Source: Bacteroidales bacterium
Lineage (GTDB): Bacteria > Bacteroidota > Bacteroidia > Bacteroidales > Paludibacteraceae
Assembly: GCA_900766775.1 (NCBI GenBank)
Contig: CAAFXN010000271.1
Coordinates: 1 to 9,646, forward strand
Reading direction: 5' to 3'
DNA: 9,646 bases
A program made the translations under genes and the position numbers. Positions 5,447 to 9,646 of the stretch are shown here, one piece after another (within the stretch, counting starts at the first letter, position 1; each line of letters opens with the position of its first letter). Under the pieces are notes generated by a model. The model was not told the DNA's origin. It was given only the letters and a program-made list of their open reading frames with translations, and ran no database searches.

Positions 5447-6601
5447 ATGATAATAGCAATTGTAGGTAATTATCCTTTATCTCCCGATTGTATTCGTGGA
5501 GGAGTAGAATCATCTGTGTACGGCTTAGCCAATGTACTATGCAAGGACGATGTCGTTGATGTTTTCGATATACCGCGTATAGGCGGCATGGATACGGGCG
5601 AGCGACAGGGTAACCTCACTATCCATCGTTATTGCAACAAAGGGAGATATAATCAAGATGCCATTCGCCGAGCCAATGAAGTGCTACGGGATATCGTAGC
5701 CATTCATCCTGATGTGGTGCACATACATGGTACAGGTGAGTATAGCGGCTATGTGTTTCGAGCGCTAAAGGCCTATGGCTTCAAAGTCTTGCTTACCGTG
5801 CACGGTCTTTTGCACATAGAGAAAAGGAATTTGCTAAGGAAACATTTTTCCCTCAAACATCTATATCAATATATTCGACAGTCTCGTAGTGAATTTGCTA
5901 TTCTAAACGAAGCCGAACATGTGATAGTGGATACAGAATATGTTGCAAATCAAATTAAAACATACCACAGAAAAGGAAAAATACACCACTTACCTTGGAT
6001 GTATGTTATTCCACAAGGAATAGATGAAGCTTGCTTTTGCGGAATTCCTCAATATGATAGCAATACGATACTTTCCGTGGGTACTATCTCGCGTAGAAAA
6101 GGGCATTTATTATTGTTAAGGGCATTTGACAAAGTAGCGACACTGAATCCTTCAGCAAAATTAGTTATTGCCGGCGTTTTAACGGAAAAAGACTATTATG
6201 AAGAGTTATTAAAATATATTGAGACTTCTCCGAATAGAGAACGCATCTCCATTCGAGTGGACTTGCCACAAAATGAATTGCGGAACTTATATTACCATGC
6301 TACTATCTTCGCCCTTCATAGCCAAGAGGAAAGTCAAGGGATAGCGTTGGTGGAAGCCATGGCTGCTCATTTGCCCATTGTGGCAACTCGGGTAGGTGGT
6401 ATTCCTTTTGTAGTGAAAGACGGCGAGACGGGACTACTATCTGAATATGCCGACATAGGCACATTTGCCAATAACCTACAATTGCTCCTATCCAATACAG
6501 CGAGACGCCAATCTATGGCAGAAACAGCTTATATGGAAGCTAAAAAGTACACGTGGACACAGATAGCAGATGCTATCCGCATAGTGTTCAACAGATTATA
6601 A
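5447..6601 (+). CDS. GT-B glycosyltransferase, family 4-like
   Basis: Cytoplasmic or membrane-peripheral sugar transferase of the GT-B fold, probably adding a sugar to a surface polysaccharide or lipid-linked glycan; donor and acceptor cannot be read from the sequence. The 384-aa length is typical of family GT4. N-terminal lobe: MIIAIVGNYP then GGVE (18-21), the Gly-rich acceptor-side loop, and VVHIHG (90-95). C-terminal lobe: ILSVGTISRRKGH (208-220), the donor-site strand and basic residues, then EESQGIALVEAMAAHLPIVA with the E295-x7-E303 motif and GGIPFVV (317-323). The start follows the leader terminator by 33 nt. Codons are visibly AT-rich, unlike recQ or clpC. It is alone in its transcription unit, with its own promoter, leader and terminator, which is unusual for a polysaccharide gene. 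Confidence 0.9.
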   Translation: MIIAIVGNYPLSPDCIRGGVESSVYGLANVLCKDDVVDVFDIPRIGGMDTGERQGNLTIHRYCNKGRYNQDAIRRANEVLRDIVAIHPDVVHIHGTGEYSGYVFRALKAYGFKVLLTVHGLLHIEKRNLLRKHFSLKHLYQYIRQSRSEFAILNEAEHVIVDTEYVANQIKTYHRKGKIHHLPWMYVIPQGIDEACFCGIPQYDSNTILSVGTISRRKGHLLLLRAFDKVATLNPSAKLVIAGVLTEKDYYEELLKYIETSPNRERISIRVDLPQNELRNLYYHATIFALHSQEESQGIALVEAMAAHLPIVATRVGGIPFVVKDGETGLLSEYADIGTFANNLQLLLSNTARRQSMAETAYMEAKKYTWTQIADAIRIVFNRL

Positions 6602-6632
6602 ATTCTTATGAGTTAAGTTCTCTTTCCTCCTC

Positions 6633-6668
6633 TCTCCGCTGCAATCTTTTTGGCAACGGAGATTTTTT
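6633..6668 (+). terminator. Terminator after the glycosyltransferase gene
   Basis: TCTCCG (6633-6638) pairs with CGGAGA (6657-6662), one mismatch, then TGC (6640-6642) with GCA (6653-6655), followed by six T (6663-6668). It begins about 30 bp after the stop codon and ends 10 bp before the next -33 box. Its design closely matches the terminator at 8843-8881. Confidence 0.85.
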
Positions 6669-6678
6669 GTCTTATATA

Positions 6679-6710
6679 TTTGCCCATATCAAATAAAAAC
6701 ACTACCTTTG
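6679..6710 (+). promoter_or_regulatory. Promoter of the phosphotransferase cassette
   Basis: TTTG (6679-6682), 20 nt, TACCTTTG (6703-6710), nearly identical to 5050-5081 including the spacer. Start site expected near 6715-6718, giving a leader of about 340 nt. Confidence 0.85.
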
Positions 6711-6948
6711 CAAGCGGAAACAGATTCCAAAGCATCATCCTCTCATACGATGTTAAACTGTGAGTAGTCGCCACGGCGACTATACATATTGAATAAAAGG
6801 CGTTTAATAACGCTTTGCTCTTGGCGTGTATGAACCTAGGAAATTCATAACTATTCTGTCAAGACGAAGCAACAGAAGACGTCTGCTTGGTTTGTATAAC
6901 TATGTTCACATTGTACCTATCAGTATAGGTCGTGTGTATATACAATCG

Positions 6949-7028
6949 GCAGGCTCGGGTTGCTCGTTCTACAGAATAAGGCAAATTCCTAGGGCCTATA
7001 CACGCAGGGACGAGTGGTTCGTACCTGC
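6949..7028 (+). promoter_or_regulatory. Antiterminator helix of leader copy 2
   Basis: GCAGG (6949-6953), CGGGTTG (6956-6962) and CTCGT (6963-6967) can pair with ACGAG (7010-7014), TGGTTCG (7015-7021) and CCTGC (7024-7028), with a 2x2 internal loop and several G-U pairs. Compared with copy 1, GGTT/AACC has become GCAGG/CCTGC and GAGTTG/CAACTC has become CGGGTT/GGTTCG, so pairing survives base changes on both strands. The 3' strand is shared with the terminator. Confidence 0.65.
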
Positions 7029-7034
7029 TTTTTT
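7004..7034 (+). terminator. Intrinsic terminator inside leader copy 2
   Basis: GCAGG (7004-7008) with CCTGC (7024-7028) and ACGAG (7010-7014) with TTCGT (7018-7022), loop TGG, then six T (7029-7034). It ends 21 nt before the chosen start codon of the downstream gene. The inner stem differs from copy 1 but still pairs. Confidence 0.75.
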
Positions 7035-7055
7035 ATGTATATACCTTATCATAGT

Positions 7056-8699
7056 ATGCAAAAAATTTCCACAAAAACCAATCTGTTATGGTTGACGAGT
7101 ATGGTTTGTATGACCATCGTGTTATTGTACCCAAACATCACTTATGCCATCGTCAATAATGCCGGCATGAGTTATATCCTAACGAGTTTAATCTTCCTTA
7201 TTCCGATTGCTATTCTGATTGCGCTATCGCCTAAGAAATGGATGTATTGTACAACCATCTCATTGTTTACCATTCTCTCTATGATAGACCAAGGCATGGT
7301 TGATTTGTACGGAGACTATCTTTTGCCGGGAGGTATCATTTCCGCAATAAAAACCAACCCGCAAGAGGCTTCTGAATTCTATCAAACCAATATACGTGAG
7401 ATACTGAATCTCATGCCGTTATTGTGTTTAGGAATACTGTCTTGTATATGCTATCAAAAACCAAAGTTTACCTATAAGAAATGGTTTGCTATCGGGTTGC
7501 TATTGCTTATCCCATGCTGTTTTGTAAGCTATAAAATCCGACTATCGTATCAAAATAGTATTACCACTCGTTACTATGTACATCATCGTATTCTCAATCG
7601 AACGCCCTACAATGTATTTTATCAATCATGGAACGCACATATTGATTTGAAACATAGGCGTCAAGCGGAACACATGAAAGATATTGATATGGGTGCTCAG
7701 CGTCAGGCTATTCCTCCTCAGAAGGAAATATATGTTTTTGGTATAGGAGAGTCGTTGCGCTATGATAATCTATCGCTAAATGGGCAATATGAGCGAACGA
7801 CAACTCCCCGTTTGGAGGCATTAGATAATCTCATGCTCTTTGATAATTATTATTCCCAAGCGTGCTTAACCATGTTTTCCGTACCACAATTAGTAACACG
7901 TGCAACGCCTGACAATTTTGAGTTGAATTTTGCAGAACGCTCTATTATTGAGCCATTTCGAGAATGTGGGTTTAAAGTATTCACGATTGTTAATAGTACT
8001 AATCTGCTTTCTTATGAGAAGTATCTTTCCAATGGAGTGGATTCCCTTATCATTGTGCCCAACATAGCGAATGGTAGAAACATAACTTCGGGTGATAAGA
8101 CGATGATACAAGTAATGGATTCGCTCGTTAACGTACACGACAAGTTGTTTGTTATGATGGAGTTTCTGGGGAATCATAGTTTCTTTACCAATTACGAGCT
8201 AGGATTTGAGGTGTACAATCCAAATTCAAACAATTGTGCTTCTGATATGGTCAGAGATAGCATGATGCTCATCAATGCCTATGACAATAGTATTCTCTAT
8301 ACCGACTATATTCTTGCATCCTTGATAGAGACAATCAACCGCCCCAATACCATATCGGCATTTATGTTTGTATCTGACCACGGAGAAGCGATTGGAAATG
8401 GAGGTGCCGGGCATGGAGGCAATTGTAGCCCTATCAAGTGCGAATACCATGTACCCTATATCTTTTGGTGGTCAGAAGAATATGCATCGTTCTATCCAAA
8501 TAAAATTAGGCTGGCAAAAGTGAATAAAAAAGCAAAGATAAATGGAGATTGTATGTACTATACACTTTGTGATATGGCAGATATCACCTTATCTGAGCAA
8601 TACAGCCAACCGACATGGAGCGTTCTTTCCGAAAGATTTGTAGAACATCCTCGGTTAGTGCTTGTGCCGGATGGGAAAACCTGCATTCAGGTGGAGTAA
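7056..8699 (+). CDS. EptA-like phosphoethanolamine transferase (sulfatase-fold membrane enzyme)
   Basis: Inner-membrane enzyme with a periplasmic alkaline-phosphatase-fold domain, expected to move phosphoethanolamine from a phospholipid onto lipid A, core sugar or another glycan; the acceptor is not readable. Start set at the ATG at 7056 (547 aa), because the GTG at 7014 lies inside the leader terminator and the ATG at 7035 abuts its T-tract. About five hydrophobic segments (roughly 11-33, 38-58, 62-80, 118-134, 143-160) precede the catalytic domain, as in EptA. Catalytic signature: GIGESLRYDNLSLNGQYERTT with metal-ligand E232; CLTMFSVP with the presumed nucleophile T272; GNHSF with H374; VSDHGEAIG with D441 and H442; GHGG with H453. 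Several Cys in the catalytic domain suggest disulfides. Codons are AT-rich, like the glycosyltransferase. A lipoteichoic-acid-synthase-like glycerophosphate role is a less likely alternative. Confidence 0.85.
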   Translation: MQKISTKTNLLWLTSMVCMTIVLLYPNITYAIVNNAGMSYILTSLIFLIPIAILIALSPKKWMYCTTISLFTILSMIDQGMVDLYGDYLLPGGIISAIKTNPQEASEFYQTNIREILNLMPLLCLGILSCICYQKPKFTYKKWFAIGLLLLIPCCFVSYKIRLSYQNSITTRYYVHHRILNRTPYNVFYQSWNAHIDLKHRRQAEHMKDIDMGAQRQAIPPQKEIYVFGIGESLRYDNLSLNGQYERTTTPRLEALDNLMLFDNYYSQACLTMFSVPQLVTRATPDNFELNFAERSIIEPFRECGFKVFTIVNSTNLLSYEKYLSNGVDSLIIVPNIANGRNITSGDKTMIQVMDSLVNVHDKLFVMMEFLGNHSFFTNYELGFEVYNPNSNNCASDMVRDSMMLINAYDNSILYTDYILASLIETINRPNTISAFMFVSDHGEAIGNGGAGHGGNCSPIKCEYHVPYIFWWSEEYASFYPNKIRLAKVNKKAKINGDCMYYTLCDMADITLSEQYSQPTWSVLSERFVEHPRLVLVPDGKTCIQVE

Positions 8700-8730
8700 A
8701 AATTATGCTAATAATATACATGTTGCACCA

Positions 8731-8766
8731 GCGACTCAAAATGGAGTTATGTCGCCCCTCCGGGGC
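8731..8766. repeat. REP-like palindrome between genes
   Basis: A GC-rich hairpin GCCCC-TCC-GGGGC (8754-8766) overlaps an outer inverted pair GCGAC (8731-8735) and GTCGC (8751-8755). It is GC-rich in an AT-rich gap and not followed by a T-tract, so it is unlikely to be a terminator. The gap 8700-8842 otherwise shows no gene. Confidence 0.5.
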
Positions 8767-8842
8767 TTATGCTTGATAAAGAACTTGGGTCAACTCGTAT
8801 ATCATCATCCAAACTATTGTATATACAAGACCATACCCGCTT

Positions 8843-8881
8843 ATCTCCACTGCTATATTTTTCAAAGCTGTGGGGATTTTT
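8843..8881 (+). terminator. Terminator after the phosphotransferase gene
   Basis: ATCTCCAC (8843-8850) pairs with GTGGGGAT (8870-8877) with one G-U pair, extended by GC (8852-8853) with GC (8867-8868) across a mismatch, then a T run 8877-8881. It ends 9 bp before the next -33 box, the same packing as at 6633-6682. Confidence 0.8.
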
Positions 8882-8890
8882 GCGGTTTTA

Positions 8891-8922
8891 TTTGCGTATA
8901 TGCTTTTTTTTTAGTACCTTTG
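8891..8922 (+). promoter_or_regulatory. Promoter of the S41 peptidase gene
   Basis: TTTG (8891-8894), 20-nt spacer with GTATAT and a T9 run, then TACCTTTG (8915-8922). The start site near 8927-8930 gives a short leader of about 25 nt. No copy of the structured leader is present here. Confidence 0.85.
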
Positions 8923-8953
8923 CACTCGGATTAGAAAAAAGACAGCATTTCTT

Positions 8954-9646
8954 ATGAGAACACGTTATTTCTTGACCTTTATTATAGCTATCTGCTTTTG
9001 TGCGGGAGTGGTGGCACAGCAGAAGACGGCGCGGGCGGATGAGGCGCTCACTATCTTCAGCGATGTGTTCAGGCAGTTGGATATGAACTATGTAGATACG
9101 CTGAACTATGAGCAACTGACTGAGACCGCCATCAACGCAATGCTCCGCAAGGTGGACCCTTATACGGTTTATTTCCCAAAGAAGAAAGATGACGACCTGC
9201 GCATGATGACGCAAGGGAAGTATGGCGGTATCGGCGCACTGATACAACAGCGCGAGGTGAAAGGCGAGCGGCAGACCTTCATCGCCAATCCCTACGAGGG
9301 CAAGCCCGCGCAGCGCAACGGCGTGTGGGCAGGCGACAGAATCATCTCCGTGGACGGCATCAGCACCAAGGGACAGACGGTGAGCGAAGTGAGCAATAAC
9401 CTGCGCGGCGTGCCGGGCACAACGGTAACGCTGGTGTTAGAGCGCGAGGGGGTGGACAAGCCCTTCACGAAATCGTTCGCCCGCGAGGATATACACCTCG
9501 ATGCGGTGGATTACTATACAGCCATTAAGATCCCCTCCGACTCCCCCTTAAAGGGGGAGGGATATTGCGGCTATATCTCTTTCCGCGAGTTTACGGAGAA
9601 CTCGGCGCGTGACTTCGCCGCTGCCGTTGATGACCTCTATTACAAC
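8954..9646 (+). CDS. S41 family C-terminal processing peptidase, exported, 3' end missing
   Basis: Exported serine peptidase of the CtpA/Tsp type that cleaves envelope proteins near their C termini. The 231 codons present are in frame to the window edge. A signal peptide (MRTRYFLTFIIAICFCAGVVA, split here as residues 1-21) with likely cleavage after A21 precedes a mature start QQK. Residues 40-75 (QLDMNYVDTL, then INAMLRKVDPYTVYF) match the N-terminal part of the family. A PDZ domain spans about 88-165, with YGGIGALI and AGDRIISVDG. The core that should carry the catalytic Ser and Lys begins at GYISFREF and lies mostly beyond the window. Oddity: residues about 194-203 (PSDSPLKGEG) are encoded by a palindromic repeat at the PDZ-core junction. 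GC-rich codons resemble recQ and clpC, unlike the two genes before it. Confidence 0.9.
   Translation, partial: MRTRYFLTFIIAICFCAGVVAQQKTARADEALTIFSDVFRQLDMNYVDTLNYEQLTETAINAMLRKVDPYTVYFPKKKDDDLRMMTQGKYGGIGALIQQREVKGERQTFIANPYEGKPAQRNGVWAGDRIISVDGISTKGQTVSEVSNNLRGVPGTTVTLVLEREGVDKPFTKSFAREDIHLDAVDYYTAIKIPSDSPLKGEGYCGYISFREFTENSARDFAAAVDDLYYN
9541..9559. repeat. SPLKG-type palindrome, copy in the S41 peptidase gene
   Basis: CTCCCCCTTAAAGGGGGAG is a perfect 9+9 palindrome around one A. It reads in frame as SPLKGE, matching the SPLKGD encoded by the related palindrome at 3777-3793. The two copies share the CCCTTAAAGGG centre and differ in the length of the C and G runs. Confidence 0.85.

Larger units (their letters stand above)
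6715..7055 (+). ncRNA. Structured leader RNA, copy 2 (attenuator-like, class not recognised)
   Basis: Second copy of the leader at 5086-5446, offset 1,629 bp in the identical 5' block. Matching elements: hairpin 6765-6771/6776-6782; hairpin 6797-6804/6809-6816; stem AGACG 6862-6866 with CGTCT 6880-6884; a variable arm TTGTATA (6892-6898) with TATACAA (6939-6945) enclosing CACA/TGTG and ACCTAT (6915-6920) with ATAGGT (6925-6930); long-range helix 6835-6845 with loop 6984-6993; antiterminator/terminator at 6949-7034. Sequence beyond the 5' block has diverged a great deal while pairing is kept, which supports a selected RNA structure. An open frame at 6826-7095 overlaps it but would disagree with this conservation. 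Confidence 0.75.

Noticed and set aside
7014..7055. Longer starts for the phosphotransferase (GTG at 7014 or ATG at 7035)
   Set aside because: The GTG lies inside the terminator hairpin and the ATG at 7035 directly abuts its T-tract. The ATG at 7056 gives an EptA-like N terminus and spacing similar to the glycosyltransferase.
5086..7055. Leaders as a retron, group II intron, CRISPR or IS-encoded guide RNA
   Set aside because: No reverse transcriptase, Cas, TnpB or transposase gene is in the window, and no group II domain V or CRISPR repeat was seen. The position before two genes with terminators fits cis regulation better.
6826..7095. Open frame of 89 codons across leader copy 2
   Set aside because: It overlaps the antiterminator, terminator and the next gene's start. 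The homologous region of copy 1 has no matching frame, and conservation between copies follows pairing, not codons.
8700..8953. A possible third leader copy before the S41 gene
   Set aside because: The 71-nt block, the GCAGG/CCTGC terminator and the long leader are all missing; the promoter is about 30 bp from the start codon.
8662..8957. Short plus-strand frames between the phosphotransferase and the S41 gene
   Set aside because: They run across a terminator and a promoter and show no protein-like features.

Overview
The window looks like the end of a contig from an uncultured member of the Bacteroidetes, probably Bacteroidales. Every convincing promoter has the phylum's two-box form: TTTG (CTTG before clpC), 20 nt, then TACCTTTG. 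Genes lack clear Shine-Dalgarno sites, and the ClpC and RecQ proteins are of the Bacteroidetes type. The first 18 bases are not genomic: they match the tail of the Illumina TruSeq read-1 adapter, which cuts off a thioredoxin gene.

Layout, left to right: adapter (1-18); 5' end of trxA on the minus strand; a short gap with a 25-bp direct repeat; clpC on the minus strand; a repeat-rich divergent intergenic region of about 0.5 kb; recQ on the plus strand; a heptamer tandem repeat; a cassette of promoter, long structured leader, glycosyltransferase and terminator; a second cassette with a homologous leader, an EptA-like membrane phosphotransferase and a terminator; then the 5' two thirds or less of an exported S41 peptidase that runs off the right edge. 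clpC, trxA, recQ and the S41 gene are housekeeping or quality-control genes with GC-rich codons. The two cassettes between them (about 5.04-8.88 kb) are clearly AT-richer and encode cell-surface glycan modification, so they look like an accessory insert.

The main discovery candidate is the pair of roughly 350-nt leaders at about 5086-5446 and 6715-7055. They share a 71-nt perfectly identical 5' block. Their 3' parts differ in sequence but keep the same pairing potential through compensatory changes: a long-range helix whose 3' strand is a hairpin loop (pseudoknot-like), and an antiterminator helix that is mutually exclusive with an intrinsic terminator ending in a T-tract just before the start codon. 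I do not recognise this RNA as a named class. It looks like a transcription-attenuation element or riboregulator used as a module upstream of single surface-glycan genes.

The second theme is short palindromic repeats lying in frame inside genes. One 29-bp element occurs at the 3' end of clpC and again in the middle of recQ. A second palindrome family, encoding PSxSPLKG plus an acidic residue, occurs in recQ and in the S41 peptidase gene. This recalls the Rickettsia palindromic elements that insert into proteins. All structures and family calls were made by eye from the sequence; no folding energies or database searches were run.
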